Shown here one piece after another: positions 32,868-47,660 of a DNA stretch of 64,000 nt. The first letter of the stretch is position 1. The number at the start of each line of letters is the position of its first letter. The notes beneath the pieces were generated by a model. That model was given only the letters and a program-made list of their open reading frames with translations, ran no database searches and was not told where the DNA came from. The position numbers and the translations under genes are program-made. Origin of the DNA: Actinostola sp. cb2023 (Eukaryota > Cnidaria > Anthozoa > Actiniaria > Actinostolidae); the NCBI GenBank assembly GCA_033675265.1, contig JAUJYZ010000266.1, positions 62,001 through 126,000 of the forward strand, written 5' to 3'.

Positions 32868-33042
32868 TTATTTATTATACTACTTTGAACGAAAACATAA
32901 TTGTCCGTTTTTGAGTAAATTTATCTAATAATTATTTCAAAACCTTTCAAGGTCCGCGCGCTCTTTTACAATAACAGACACAGACAATGACGAATCGCTC
33001 GCGCACGGAGCCAGCGCACGCTTGAAACGGTTTTTCTTTCAA

Positions 33043-33300
33043 ACTTTATCCTTGCTTTTGGATGATTTTTTGACTTTGTTGTTTTAAAAAAGAAATCGCA
33101 AGCGGTTTCCCATTGTCTGTACTCTTATTGACAATGGATTTGACATCACAAAATATTCAAAACTGGTTCAATCCGGCACCAGGGCACGAGTGAACCCTGC
33201 CGACAGGGTCTAGTCTTTCAAACTTTATCCTTGCTTTTGGATGATTTTTTGACTTTGTTTGTTTTAAAAAAGAAATCGCAAGCGGTTTCCCATTGTCAGG
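33043..33300. repeat. Two direct copies of an 85-bp sequence
   Basis: TTTCAAACTTTATCCTTGCT through GCGGTTTCCCATTGTC occurs at 33043-33128 and 33214-33300 with one-base differences. Confidence 0.85.
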
Positions 33301-33619
33301 TACTCTTTGACATCACAAAATATTCAAAACTTTGTCAGTGAAACCGGTTTTAGAACTATGGTAATACGGCTTTCGAACTATGGTAATACGGCTCCATATT
33401 TTTCGAGTTCTCTTGACCTTATAAGGTAAAATTACGTAATAGTAGTATAATAAATACCAATATGTAAATATGTAAATTAAGACTTTTTTCGAAGCTACAA
33501 TCGGCGCCAATTTATTTGAAAAACTAATGCTTTGAAAATCATTGATAATGGTATTTTGTGGCGGACGCAAAAGGTCTTTTTACCACCCTCCCCCAACCCA
33601 ACGACAATGTTAATTAGGC

Positions 33620-34115
33620 CCTGTCCCACTCGTATCCAGATATCTTTCAATCCCCAACTTTTTCGATGCGGATTAGTCTCTCGTCCACACGTATCTGGTG
33701 AATACGGTCGATGAATCCGCATCTTTTTGAATACGCTGTGAATACGGCCTGGTGTGGACGGTCGAATCAGTATATTTTTGAATACGTTGACGTCACGGTA
33801 TCGGATCCAGTCTTTACCGCGCGGATTTACCGAACGTATTTCACCGGATACGTGTGGACGGGAGGCCAATCCGCATCGAAAAAGTTGCGGATTCATAAAT
33901 AACCGGGTACGTGTGGACGGGCCAATACGATTCGAATACGCTACGTGTGGACGCGAATTTGTTTTAATCCGCATCGAAAAAGTTGCGGATTCAAAAATAA
34001 CCGGGTACGTGTGGACGTGGGCTAATACGATTCGAATACGCTACGTGTGGACGCGAATTTGTTTTAATCCGCATCGAAAAAGTTGTGGATTCAAAAATAT
34101 CCGGATACGTGTGGT
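33620..34115. repeat. Tandem/clustered repeat, about 115-bp unit
   Basis: Units built on AATCCGCATCGAAAAAGTTG, CGGATTCAAAAATAACCGGG and TACGTGTGGACG occur at least three times (33865-34115), with degenerate and partly inverted pieces before. Overlapping frames on both strands are a consequence of the repeat. Confidence 0.75.
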
Positions 34116-34340
34116 TCGAATCGAACACGGCGATCATTGCTACCATCAACATTGATGGTGGGGGAGAGGATTTGTACCATGACATGCAAATTAGTGCCAT
34201 GCTTGGTAGAATCAGTCAGAATATGGAAGGTTGTTTCATTGATATTGTCGGGTATTGTCTATGATGTATATACCCTACATCGAGACAGTTGTTTGTGCGC
34301 TTATCATTGTGATATGTTCGCGAAATTCATTCTGTATAAC

Positions 34341-34403
<63 letters not shown>

Positions 34404-34405
34404 GT
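34341..34405. repeat. (AAT)n microsatellite
   Basis: Uninterrupted AAT/ATA triplet run of about 62 bp. Confidence 0.95.
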
Positions 34406-34889
34406 ATAAGTATACAAATAATATCTCGCAATTTGTTACTTTGAAAGATCATGTGTTATATATAAGAAAACTGAGGAGAGGTATTATAGTAGTAGCGGAT
34501 TTTTAGGACTTCACATTTTACGTCATTTATTACATAATGTACGTAGGGAGTGAGATCGGGGTGGGGGACTACAGTCATTTAAAAAGTTTGAAATTCAAAT
34601 CAAATACAATATTTTAATATTATGTATAAGTAGAGATATGCTTTCATATACATGACATATCGAACGATACCTAAGAGTGATATTTCTATGATTTAGGTTA
34701 TCTTTTTTATTTTCCCTTTCCGCTGTCGCTCATTTTAGACGTCTTGAGATATCACTATGTCTCCATAACTCTAGAGGTTGTGATTATTGTAATGGGCTTG
34801 TGTTCAACCACCACTCAATGAGTGATGTCCATAACAACATTTGACAACATGTACTCATTAAACTTCCGTGATGTTTTCGAAAATGTAAT

Positions 34890-35100
34890 TCGGCTTTAAT
34901 TACTGGGGCACTTCTGGAGGAAGCCCGAGTTATAAAATGAGCTTTCTTCTTCTTTTTATTTTTTCGTTGTACACAAAATGCCAGGAATGTCTGTTTCAGG
35001 GTTTCGATTGGCTGAAACGGGGACGATGATATCCGAACGCCTAATGAAGTAATTCTGAAAGTATGATTCGCTCAAACGGGTCAAATAGTTTTCAAGCGTA
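34890..35100. repeat. Dispersed repeat, inverted copy of 19975-20185
   Basis: GGAAGCCCGAGTTATAAAAT, GGTTTCGATTGGCTGAAA and CTAATGAAGTAATT match the reverse complement of the sequence in the SEA-gene intron. Confidence 0.75.
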
Positions 35101-35631
35101 TACCAAACTAAATCCGAAGTATTGTTCGCTCTAGATTCGAAGACTAGAAGTGCTGGGTCATCGTTAATAGAAGTGCTAACTCATCGTTCCACGACTACCG
35201 ACTAGAAGTGCTGCGTAGAAGCTCGTGCTGTATCGAGAGAGAAGCAGTTGTGCTGAATATGCAGAAGAGAAATGATGTTGTATCGAAGGCAAGCCATCGA
35301 TCACTTCCTATAGACACGCTCATTTCACACACAAACACATATGCCGATTCGTGTGAGCACACTCTGAAAGATCTCGTTTCATTAACAAAAACAAACGCGC
35401 CTTCATTACAACGAACAAAAGAAAGACGTTATCAGAACCATCTGACAATGAATGTGCAACCTAAATTGGCTGTCCCAACATGACGAACTTTATAGTGCTT
35501 TGAATCGCACAGCATGAGCACAGCATGAAAGGTGTCCGTATGTCAGCAGGATATATATTATACAGATAGTATTACGAGGATGTACTATTTATTTTTAGCT
35601 GTTCAGGGAATAAAATTAATCTGATGTTTTC

Positions 35632-36657
35632 TAGCCTCCTTTGCAGACGTTGTGTAGCGCTTCCGGTTCCCGTCATTCCTCCATTAACGTCTGCTAACAC
35701 TCGAACAACATTCCTTTCTACATTGTTTTCTATCAACCAATCAAATTGCTAGGTGATATGTAAATTTTTCATTTTCCCACGTTTGTACATGTGTCGCGTG
35801 AATACAGAAAATACGCCAAAGAAAGTCTTAAATTTTGACACTATATATGCAAGTAGGAGGAATCTAAGAAAAACCGTACAAGCCTAAAGGATATTTGGTA
35901 GAAAAGTCTGTTGGATATTCTCTATATTAGAAAGACTTGATGGATTAAATGAGACCTTGCCGACTACACGTTTCTAACTTAGAACTTTATTTCAGCTTTT
36001 AGTAGAGTGGTTCAAGTTTCAAGATGGCTGTAAAAATACTAATAAAAGATGAAATGAGTTCTAAACGTGTAGTTTCCCATGCCAAAATGCTAAGAATAGA
36101 CCTGTCAAACGTCGACAAATTGCATGTCAAAACCATAACATTCACGTCAACAATCGAAGCCGCCGCCAGCAAACCTATAAACGCTTGAAACTAGATTTGA
36201 TTCACTTTAATTGTTATATTAATACGAGATCAAACATTAAAGGTATAACCTGAAACGGGACCTGAAACTACTAGCGATGTTCCCGAACCAGTCAACCAGT
36301 GGGAAGATTTATAGAAACGTCTTTCTTTTCTAAAGTTATCAATGGCATCTATGGGCTTTTTCTGATGAATATTGACTGACTTATTCATACAAAGAACTTG
36401 GCTTACTTTTCTATAACATTCATCCATATGCTCACTGTCCACCATCGCTAGCCTGCGTAGCTTGGCGGTTTTTACCATCGCCATTGCCATCTTGTTCGCG
36501 GAAAAGACGGCCAAGGTCAAGGTCGTACCCACAAGCTTTTGTGGGGCTTTCTCTGATTGGTCAAATTCATAGAAAGGAATGTTGTTCGAGTCTTAGCAGA
36601 CGTAGTGGAGGAATGACGGGAACCGGAAGCGCTACACAACGTCTGCAAAGGAGGCTA
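35632..36657. mobile_element. 1.03-kb TAGCCTCC element, member 2
   Basis: An 8-bp direct repeat ATGTTTTC flanks it (35624-35631, 36658-36665). The inverted ends begin TAGCCTCCTTTGCAGACGTT and extend for about 95 bp. The first eight bases match the element at 25472. The minus-strand frame 36230-36532 has no recognised domain. An 8-bp duplication suggests a hAT-type transposase. Confidence 0.88.
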
Positions 36658-36843
36658 ATGTTTTCAAGCGGCAACACTATACTGAAATATTTTTAACTTA
36701 CGAGTATACTGTGTACGTACGGGTAACTGAATATGTAAAAATATTTACAACTTGATCTCACTATAATTGTGATTTTGTAAACTCGATCGTAATATACCGG
36801 CGAACCATAGCAGTAATATTTACAACTTGGTCTAACTTGTTAC

Positions 36844-37217
36844 TGTTAATTGCCGCCCAATGAAACACCAGGAGAAATATCTCACAGAGTTACAACCTTT
36901 CAGCCAAGCAACTCTGCTGTTTCAAGGCAGTCAATGTTGTTTATTCGAGTATCGAGAATATTGTTAATTGCCGCCCAATGAAACACCAGGAGAAATCTCT
37001 CACAGAGTCACAACCTTTCAGCCAAGCAACTCTGCTGTTTCAAGGCAGTCAATTTTGTTAAATGTTAGTGGACCGGCTAGTTTTATTTAAAGCTGGTATT
37101 CGAGTATCCGGATAATATTGTTAATTGCCGCCCAATGAAACACCAGGAGAAATCTCTCACAGAGTTACAACCTTTCAGCCAAGCAACTCTGCTGTTTCAA
37201 GGCAGTCAATGTTGTTA
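36844..37217. repeat. Three tandem copies of a 100-bp sequence
   Basis: TTGTTAATTGCCGCCCAATG through TTTCAAGGCAGTCAATGTTG occurs three times, separated by spacers that share TATTCGAGTATC. Confidence 0.9.
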
Positions 37218-38234
37218 AATGTTATAGGATTGAAATTGAAAATGTAGCCTCTCACAGGATTACAGCAAATATCACTGAATTTGCGTTACACGTACACGTC
37301 TTTAAGAAGAAGGCCAACTGAATTAAATGGCTTTGACTTAACGGTGTTCTACATATATCCCTGGAAGCGAAAGCAACGAGAACTAATCTATTCTGAGCCT
37401 ATTTCATTATGAGATATTCCGCGAATGATACCGCTATATGCTAAAACTACTAAACTGATACATGTTGTGGTCACGCCATTCAGTCGTATATAAATATTAC
37501 GCGGGAACATATAGAATCATGACTCGAATCAAGCTCATCATGTGTGCTCAGGAGCGGCACAAATATGAGAGATGAGTTTTAGATCCTAGTTTTATGTATT
37601 ATTACACGGTACACACATGTTTTTCTGAAATATGCATGATGAAACTGTGATATTTTGAATTTTGGCGCCACTTTGTAGCGTGGTCAAAACATTGTAATGT
37701 TTTAGCTCTCTGACGTCCAGAAGCTACAGTGAAAGCCTGTATTATCGATCTATAATTACACTACTTTGATAAAATCGATCAGAATGGCAGTAAAAGCACA
37801 TCTTAAAGCAATACTTATCTGGTAACGTTTGCTCAATTGCATCCTAGTTTGTATCATTAGGTCGCGAAACGCTCGTGTATAACACTGCAGAGGCATCTGC
37901 CGAAACATCTCGAACAGCCGTCGATGGTTTTCTGTATAACTATGTCGCTTATACCCCGTCTCAGTCTTTTGTTATTCGGTGATATCATTCATGACGATCG
38001 ACTGGTAACTCGGAGCTGCTGCAGAATATCTAATACACAGCCTACTAATCCTACTGATATTACTTTGTTGGTATCTGCAGTTTGACGTCGTTTGACATGG
38101 TTCACACTAGCTTAGCAAGACCACATGCTGATGTTGGTCGGTTCAACCGACGAACATCGGCAGGGTGCCACAAATTCAGAGCACTACAAAGTTCGTCATG
38201 TACGTACGAAACTAGGAATTCGTATAGCTGTCCA
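37218..38234. other. No feature recognised
   Basis: AT-rich sequence without coding or repeat signal that I can see. Confidence 0.45.
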
Positions 38235-39370
38235 CTATTGTATTATACTAGCCATTGATTTCGTTTCGTAACATTACAACAGTAAGGACTGCATAATGAA
38301 AAACAAACGGAGATAAAGTCAAAGACTGCAACATAAAGACTACTTGTCTTGTGGTCAGCGGTATTATATTCCAAAACACTATAAAAATCCGTCTGCCACT
38401 TGATGTTGTTAACAGAACCTTTAACAAATCTAATATATTGTCTTAGGTAATCATTGGTGTAATAGTGGTGAGATTACTTGCATATAGATTTACCAGGCGA
38501 AAATCGGTGAAGTTTGAAGAAATGGCGAAAATTAACAAATTTGAGAAATTACTGTTTTGAATCCAACTGGTCAAATTTCACTTTTATATGTTTATCTTTA
38601 ACCGAAAATGTATGTTTAGGCAAGCGCTTTATTAGAATTACCTTGTAAAATATAATTTGCAAGCGACTTCCACTAAACTAATGTTTGTATGTCAAAAGGC
38701 ATTTTGTCTCTTAACGAGCGAATTTATGCAAATTAGCAGTAATCGAGACGGCCATAACTTCTCCAGTGTTAGAGATCCAGTAAATATTTGTTCATGACTT
38801 AACAGAACTATCTTAGTGCTTTTCAAAAAATCCTACAAATTCTCAATCAAGTCAGAAATTTTAGAAATTATCAATTTTCGCTACGTGCTTTTCTACTTTC
38901 TAGACTACCTATCATAGTACGCCTCTTTCAACTGTTACCATCAAATTATTTTTTCATAAACTGATCTGATCTCGTTTTACCATTTATATCAAGACCTTTG
39001 AACAGTTTATTGCTGGTGTGAACTTGAGTTTCCTCAGATCAATATTTGCTATATGACAGTCTCCTAGAAATGGCCTAATTTTGATTTTTTTCAAAGACCG
39101 ATTTTCAGGGGTTTGGGTACAGAGGACTTCCAACCCTATATATCTCGATAAATTTTGAGAGCGGAGACAAATAATATATATTTTCTTAAGTTGTATATCG
39201 ACCTTGTTTTCTGTGGAAAATGTAAAGGAAATCCGAGCTTTGGCTCAAATTGAGTGGTCGATCATTAGAAGGACAGCCTCTTTTAAAAGCATCGAGGAAG
39301 GGGAAGCGAGGAGGACGGCAGAGAAACAATAGCGCTAATTACAAAATTCAATAACTTCTTGTTGGAATGT
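38235..39370. repeat. Right arm of the 1-kb inverted repeat
   Basis: Reverse complement of 31014-31880, ending in TCATTCAACAAG-type sequence (TTCAATAACTTCTTGTTGGAATGTATG region) shared also with 44775-44820 and 49575-49620. Confidence 0.8.
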
Positions 39371-40605
39371 ATGTTGGGCTGCCTCGAACCCAGTCGCTTC
39401 TTCGAAGGTGAAGGGGAAGGGGAAGGGGAGGGAGACGAGAAAGCGAAAAGAACTGGAGAGCAAAGCACCATGAAAAGGGATGAGGGGATTGCAAAGGAGC
39501 AAGGGAAGGGAGAACTGAGGAAGGGAAGCGCCTGGCAGATCGTGGTCGATATCTGTATCAATGTTATCGATTTCTGAAATATCGCGCTAAACGATAAATT
39601 TAAGGCGTAAAATGAGGTAAATATGGCCGAAGGTGGCTAAGAAAACGTCGATGACCTGAATTCCTCGCTTCGTGAAATTTCAGTATTAATAGAAACATGG
39701 CAGGTTGGAGGTTTTGGCAGTGTAAGTTAACCGTTGATTTTAAAGAAGAAATCATCGCTTGATGGATGCAATAATAGATGATTGACAACACCGTACCGAT
39801 ACTTTGACGTTATTAGTCTAGCCTTTTTGCTGTTATGCAACTGCTAGTTCTAGATAATTTATAGCGTATGTGTTTTAGAGTCAAACGCGTGTAATTTGAC
39901 GACGGTTAATCCTTTGGTAGGACGATTTTCTCTTAAATTTTGCATGGAATGAAGCGTTTGAAGACTGTGTAGTGTTCATGTTTCAGTGTATATAAACGCT
40001 CCCCATTCCATGCCTCTCTTTTACCGAGATGAAAACTGTGTTTTGTAGGGCCGAAGTGACGCACAGAGCCGTGTCTTGACACTCGCTTGGCAGGCTTTCC
40101 AGACGGCGTCAGTTTTTTTCAAATTTGAGCTGAAATAAAGTTTAGAGACTATATTTAAAGAATATGTGGGATTTCCCTTGTCATTCTAGTTGAGTTGTTA
40201 TTCTTAGGCTATTTATTTGAGCTCAAACAAAATTTGTTTTCATACTGTGATGTAGTCACGGTAGTTTGACCTTGCGGGGTCATGTTGCTCGTCTGTCGTT
40301 GCGAACGTTAGTTTACATGGAAGTTTTATAGCTTTTTCGAATACCAGCTTTCAAATAAAAGCTAATAAAACAAGAGTTCACCACAGTCAAGTTTGTGGAC
40401 CGCTTCATGAACTGATCTATCGCTTTTGAGTGAATTACAATTTTGAATATTTTTGCATAAATTTAAGTCGGCCATGTTGGATTCATTATCTGCCAGGCGC
40501 TTCCCCTCTTTCTCCCTTCCCATGCTCCTTTGCGCGTTTCGCTTTCTCGTCCCCCTTCCCCCTTCCCCTTCCCCACCGAAGAAGCGACTGGGTACGAGGC
40601 AACTC
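39371..40605. mobile_element. 1.2-kb TIR element with purine-rich arms
   Basis: The ends carry GCCTCGAACCCAGTCGCTTC (left) and the complement of GCCTCGTACCCAGTCGCTTC (right). The arms continue as GAAGGGGAAGGGG / CCCCTTCCCCTTC and reach CTGGCAG. The interior (about 39550-40480) has no recognised gene. Confidence 0.7.
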
Positions 40606-40727
40606 CATGGGCAAGAATCGAGGACAACATGGCCGCCGAGCATGCGCTGTATCACATTTCTGGTTGAATTAAAAATGGAAATCGTTCGGCAGAATTAGTC
40701 TAAACTTCAGTAAATTCGTAGAGTATA

Positions 40728-41740
40728 GGCTAACGCAATGTTTACCCCAATTCAAAACCTTTGGGAATAATTGAGCTTTTTGTTCCAAACATTTCCATGT
40801 CAATGCTCTATTGAAATCGAAATACAACAACAAAAAACCGTATTCCCAAAATATGATATATCCTCACATATACTACCACGGGACCTCTGTGTTACTACCA
40901 CGGGATCCCTGTGTTACTGCCACGGGATCCCTGTCTCGCGGGAGAAAAAACGCGGGAAGGAAGTCATTTCTTCTGCTAAACATGTCATTTCTTCAGCTTC
41001 AAATAAAATCATATCTGATGTTCCAATGTTTCCATCGGAATATAATTGTATGCGCCCGCGTATAAAACCGCTGAACAGTCCTCGATTCTTGCCCATGTTA
41101 AAATCCCTATTTACTGCATAAGCACAGCAGCCGTGTTGTATCGGCAGATATAACTATTCTGAATCGTGTAGGGAAAATCCGTGGTATTTATAGCGAGAAA
41201 TGATGTACTAAATTAAAAATAATACAAGTTAAATCGAGAAATAGATTGATTGATTGAAAAGCACCCGCACTTCGTCTTAACTTCTGATATAAACACGTAC
41301 GTACAGACGCCATGACACAGATCACAATATCACATGGAACTTTTCATCTTGTATTTTTACACGTTCGTGCTTTGAACGCGAGCATTTGCTCTTGGACGTA
41401 ACGTGGTTAAATAAACGATTGATTGATTGAACTTTATTGGGGCAGTTTCTACAACGAATTCGTTACTTTGTTCCTTTTAAAAGAATGAAGATCTGATTCA
41501 ATTCATCTACTTGTATTTACTAACAGTGCGACCAGGGTCAAGGACAGGATGAGAGGACAAAGCCAAGAAACCGCTGCTCAAGGACCGGAGAGAACAAAGA
41601 GAGGAAGGGAGGTGAGGCATGAAGGCACTAGACAAAACATCATTATTATATTGCCAAAGGGCCATTATTATATTATTATTATCTCAATCTATTAATTGGA
41701 TATTGTATATGTGTCGCACGGCTCCTTTTGATGTCAGAGG
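40728..41740. repeat. Composite dispersed repeat, partial copy B
   Basis: 40728-40860 matches the composite unit (GGCTAACGCAATGTTTA). 41097-41740 matches 44868-45480 and 49672-50280, with markers such as CAGCCGTGT, GGCAGATATAACTATTCTG and GATTGATTGATTGAAAAGC. Between them a CACGGGATCC-type 20-bp unit is repeated three times (40875-40940). Confidence 0.75.
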
Positions 41741-42817
<1,077 letters not shown>

Positions 42818-43078
42818 CAAAAATTCTGGCCGCCACGAAATATCAATATATCAATATATCGGGTGCATTATGGGTAATTAAATAATACTAATTTGAGTTT
42901 CCTAACTTATTAAATGAAGCAAAATTTGCAAACAACAAACGTAAGACTAAAATAAACATTATACTAAATACTTCTTCCAACTTTGCTGGCATTAATCTGC
43001 TTTAAGGGGAATTTTCGATTATTTAATTACCCATAATGCACCCGATATATTGATATATTGATATATTGATATTCACAT
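42818..43078. mobile_element. CAGTCATTTGC MITE, copy 1, left end lost
   Basis: Copy of the elements at 45565 and 50357: GCAAAAATTCTGGCCGC near the left, inverted arms ATATATCGGGTGCATTA and TAATGCACCCGATATAT. The first about nine bases are replaced by the microsatellite. The right end runs into the palindromic element at 43075. Confidence 0.75.
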
Positions 43079-43612
43079 GACGTCATCAAAAAGCTAAAAT
43101 CCAAACTATTCACCTCACAAAACTGTTTGTTGGATATGTTGTTTATATCGTTAAAAGAAAATTCTTAGCAAAATAATTTTGTAATTTAGATGTTTGGTTT
43201 TCGCTTTATTGTGAGTCAAATTATGTCACGCAATACAGTCACGCATTTTCAAAAGCCATAGAAATAGCAACATTTGTTTGAAATAATACGATTTTAACTT
43301 AGTAGATGATGGGTAACTTTATTTAGATGAAAATAGCTATTGAAAAATTGAAGTATTTGCAATTAAACATGATTTTCAGTCTTCGTGATTTGGCCGCCAT
43401 GTTGGTGACGCTCGATGCGACACCAAGATGGCGGAACCATACATTTTAACTAAATTATAAACAAGTGATCGCTCATATCTTCGTATCTAAAACTTCTTTT
43501 AACTAAAACTTCGGCTGAGATATATGGTTTTGGCTGCACTTTCGGCCTATGAAGGTTTTGTTCTATATAAGTCCTGTGAAAATTTTCGATGACGTAGGTG
43601 AAAACCAAGAAT
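43075..43612. mobile_element. GCCGCCAT palindromic element, copy 3
   Basis: Starts CACATGACGTCATCAAAA and ends CGATGACGTAGGTGAAAACC. The central palindrome is GGCCGCCATGTTGGTGACG and CGACACCAAGATGGCGG. Same orientation as the copy at 21298. Confidence 0.7.
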
Positions 43613-43624
43613 TGTTAACTTGGA

Positions 43625-46395
43625 GTTTTTTTGTTGTTTCTTGTTGTTTCTATTAAATTGAATGGTACGAAAACTGTGAATTGGTACACGAAGGTAGGTA
43701 CCGAATTGTGTAGTTGAGCCGTATTTGAGATTGCTGACCGTTTTTTCAAGTGTGCATGTCAGTTTCGCATTGAAATATATATATATAATGCAATAATAGA
43801 TCATTATGTTTTTTTGCGCAATATAATAAATATATAAACTATCCAGTTTTTCAAATAGACAAATACTATTCATGAAAAAGAAAGGTAGACTCGCCTAATT
43901 GCCATACTTGTCACTTACATAAAAAACACATTCCATAACAACTACGGTATCTTCCTAGCTAGCGCTCTCACCAGCAACTCTTATCCACAACTACTAATTA
44001 ACAATGCATTCACCGTCAGCATTCACTGCTGTACGTTAGGTAGCCTAGTTATGCATTTAGTGCGTAATAATTTGTTTTTGTTATAAACTAAATATATCGC
44101 AGTTTCAGTTGACGTCATGACCAATTCGGCTAACGCAATGTTTACTTTCTTTACCCCAATTCAAAACCTTTGGGAATAAGAGCTTTTTGTTCCAAACATT
44201 TCCATGTCAATGCTCTATTAAAATCTCAATACAAGTACAATGGACAAAGAACCGTATTTCCAAAATATCTGAATTAGGACGTACAACATTGCGTTGGCGA
44301 TTTGGTCTATTTCTGATCTGTTCTCATGTGGAATGTTCAATAGCATTTGCTCTGCTTGATCGTACACTGGTCGTGGATGATTATCAGCTGATTGAGGCCT
44401 AACAATAACACAGCTTGATGAGTTGCGAATTCGTGACTAACTACCACTCTCGCTGTTTTTAATTAAGATAATATTCTAAAGCATTATATTGTTTACACAT
44501 GGTTGGTGGTTTACGTGCTATTAGGGACTAGTTCGAATAAAGTGTTTTGTGTTGTCTATCAGGTTTTCATATTTGGTTTTTTTTTTTCGTGTTTTTCACT
44601 AAATTTGCGCCCTCTTTGATGAATAACATCGTCTTTTTGTGGTCCGGTTGACTGAAAACAACTATCTGCACAAATAACGAACTGGCGTTCTCGTTCTCTT
44701 TGCAACGTCAAACATAGGCATTTCACGTTGTAGTTTAGCACAGAACGCCTGAAGCTAAGTAAGACCAAATCGAGCTCATTTCATACATTCCAACAAGAAG
44801 TTATTGAATTTTGCAATTAGCGCTATTGTTTCTCTGCCTTCATCCTCACGCCACCTTCCTCGATGCTTAAAGTCCCTATTTACTGCATAAGCACGGCAGC
44901 CGTGTAGTATCGGCAGATATAACTATTCTGAATCGTGTAGGGAATTAAAATCCGTGGTATTTATAGCGAGAAATGATGTACTAATAAAATTAAAATAATC
45001 CAAGTTAAATCGAGAAATAGATTGATTGATTGAAAAGCACCCGCACTTCGTCTTGACTTCTTCTGATATAAACACGTACGAACATGCAGACGCCGTGACA
45101 CAGATCACAATATCACATGGAACTTTTCATCTTGTATTTTTGCACGTTCGTGCTTTGAACGTGAGCTTTTGCTCTTGGACGTTACGTGGTTAAATAAACG
45201 ATTGATTGATTGAACTTTATTGGGGCAGTTTCTACAACGAATTCGTTACTTTGTTCCTTTTAAAAGAATGAAGATCTGATTCAATTCATCACTTTTTAAT
45301 TACTAACAGTGCGACCGGATCAAGGACAAGATGAGAGGACAAAGCCAAGAAACCGCTGAGGAGATATCAAAGACAAGAAGGGAGGTGAGGCATGAAGGCA
45401 CTAGACAAAATGTTATTTTTTTTTTTGCGATCTATTAATTGTATATTGTATATGTGTCGCACGGCTCCTTTTGATATCAGAGGCTACTAGCCACTGACTG
45501 GAATACCCTGCTGTTTTATTTGTGTTTAAATAAAGGTGTATATCTATCTATCTATATTATTATAGAGTCATTTGCAAAAATTCTGGCCGCTACGAAAAAT
45601 AAATATATCGGGTGCATTACGGATAATAATAATCGAAAATTCCCCTTAATGAGCCAGCAAAGTTGGTAGAAATATTTAGTATAATGTTTATTTGTCATAC
45701 GTTTGTTGTTTGTAAATTTTGCTTCATTTAGTAAGTTAGAAAACTCAAAATAGTATTATTTAATTACCCATAATGCACCTGATATAATGATATATTGATA
45801 TTTCGTGACGGCCAGAATATTTGCAAATGACTGTATATATTATATATATTATCAAGTGTATTGTTTAAATCAAGATTGTGGAATATTATACTGTTAGTTT
45901 ATCTTTACAATAGTATATTTTATAAGAGCTTGTGTGCTTTTGTTAATATAAAATTCAAGATGATATTTGTAAATAGCCATTTTGCTCCTGATAATACAAA
46001 CGATTATAATTAGGAGGTGGTCTGATTGCGCCCATAAGCCTTTTGGCTTCTAGTCAGACCCCCTCGCCATATTTTTTTGTTTCTCCAGAACACATATTTA
46101 TATTGCTTTGTGCTGCACTTATATGGCAAATACATAAACTTGTGAAGGTGTTTCAATAAATGTCGGATCATTGATTTCGCGCAGTACCGGCATTAGTTCT
46201 GATAGCCCCTCATAGCATCCTAGTCACAAGTTCAAGAGATATGTCCAATGTTGGATCGGATGTGTTGAGGTGTACTCTGCGCATGAATGTTGTAGTATAG
46301 ATGTAATCGTAAACAAATTTTGTTGGTGTTTTGAATGACCGAATGTATATCATAACAGTTTTGATGGTTGGGTTTATCCACGAAAAAATTGATTT
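43625..46395. repeat. Composite dispersed repeat, copy C
   Basis: The longest copy of the composite unit. The first 1.2 kb matches 29200-31080 without the palindromic insertion, then the segment with GATTGATTGATTG, then a retroposon-like end GTGTTTAAATAAAGG with (TATC)n at 45525-45555. The MITE 45565-45833 and a further 560 bp follow. 44757-46395 is nearly identical to 49553-51178. Confidence 0.78.
45565..45833. mobile_element. CAGTCATTTGC MITE, copy 2
   Basis: 269 bp flanked by TA (45563-45564, 45834-45835). The inverted ends are GAGTCATTTGCAAA and complement of CAGTCATTTGCAAA, continuing through TTCTGGCCG. TA duplication fits mariner-type transposition. Confidence 0.8.
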
Positions 46396-46830
46396 TGGAA
46401 TCCAGAAGAATCCAGCCTTTGGAATCCGGAATCCAGCATCATTCCGGATTCCCTTACATGGGATTATTGCTGACGCAGCGAGCGAGCCTCAAGCTCGCGA
46501 GCAAGGAAGCATTTCGAATTAATTAATGTAGGACCTAAAATATCGATTTTTACCCGGCATGCAATTTCCAATAACCATGAAGCAATTCTCAATAACCACA
46601 ATGCTTTTCGCGCCAACTCATACATACGTTAGCCTGTGATCTGAGCACAATCGGCTTCGTTGGAAGTTGAAGTGAGTTGTTTTCCTATTCAAGCTTTCGC
46701 GTTTCTGATCGGTAAATGCTGTGCCAAAGAGCAGTGGCCGGCCCTAATTTGTACATGTGTATGTTTCTTTAGGTATATCCTGTCTCGTAAGCCCATCAGA
46801 TACAATATCCTTGTGCTTTTCATATTTTTG

Positions 46831-47028
<198 letters not shown>

Positions 47029-47339
47029 CGAATTGTGGGCTCCTCCGATGTGTAGGGGAAACTCATTGTATTCTTTGTTATCTTCGTTCTATTCTTCGTG
47101 TGCAAGTGACGTCACATACCACAAAAATTAATACTAAAATTTAGTTATGAATCCTATCAATTAACTTGATTCTTTGCAGTGTTTTAGAGAATTGTGATAT
47201 GAATTATTGTAGAAATTTTCAGATGAGCTCGATGTTTTGAGTTAGAGTTTTCGAAGTTTGAACTCTTACCAAACACTAGTCGGCTGCTAGCTGCGACGTC
47301 TTTGGAAAGTCGTGGAAAACAACAAATTTGTACGTAATT

Positions 47340-47660
47340 AAATATTTTTAGTTTTGTACATGTTTAGAAGTTATATTTATAGTGAAATTAAGTAATGTTT
47401 ATCAACTCTAAGCTTGAATTTAATTTTTGAAATCTTGGCCGCCATGTTGGAGGACATCAGCTTATCATCCAACATGGCGCCGCCATACATTTACACCAAA
47501 TATTTGGAAACTTCGTTCGTCCATAGCTCGGTAAAGAAATGCTCTATTGCTCCAAAATTTGCCCAGAGTTCTTATTTTGATAGCTCTACAAGCTCATAAG
47601 CATTTTATTTTATTTGGCAAAGGAAATAATATTTCGAAATTTGGTTGCACACGAATAATT
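47340..47660. repeat. GCCGCCAT palindromic element, degenerate copy 4
   Basis: The central pair CTTGGCCGCCATGTTGGA and CCAACATGGCGCCGCC is kept; the flanks resemble copy 3 weakly (CGCTCATATC becomes CGTCCATAGC-type). Confidence 0.55.

Noticed and set aside
33495..34155. Long overlapping frames on both strands
   Set aside because: They lie in the 115-bp clustered repeat and repeat the same short peptides.
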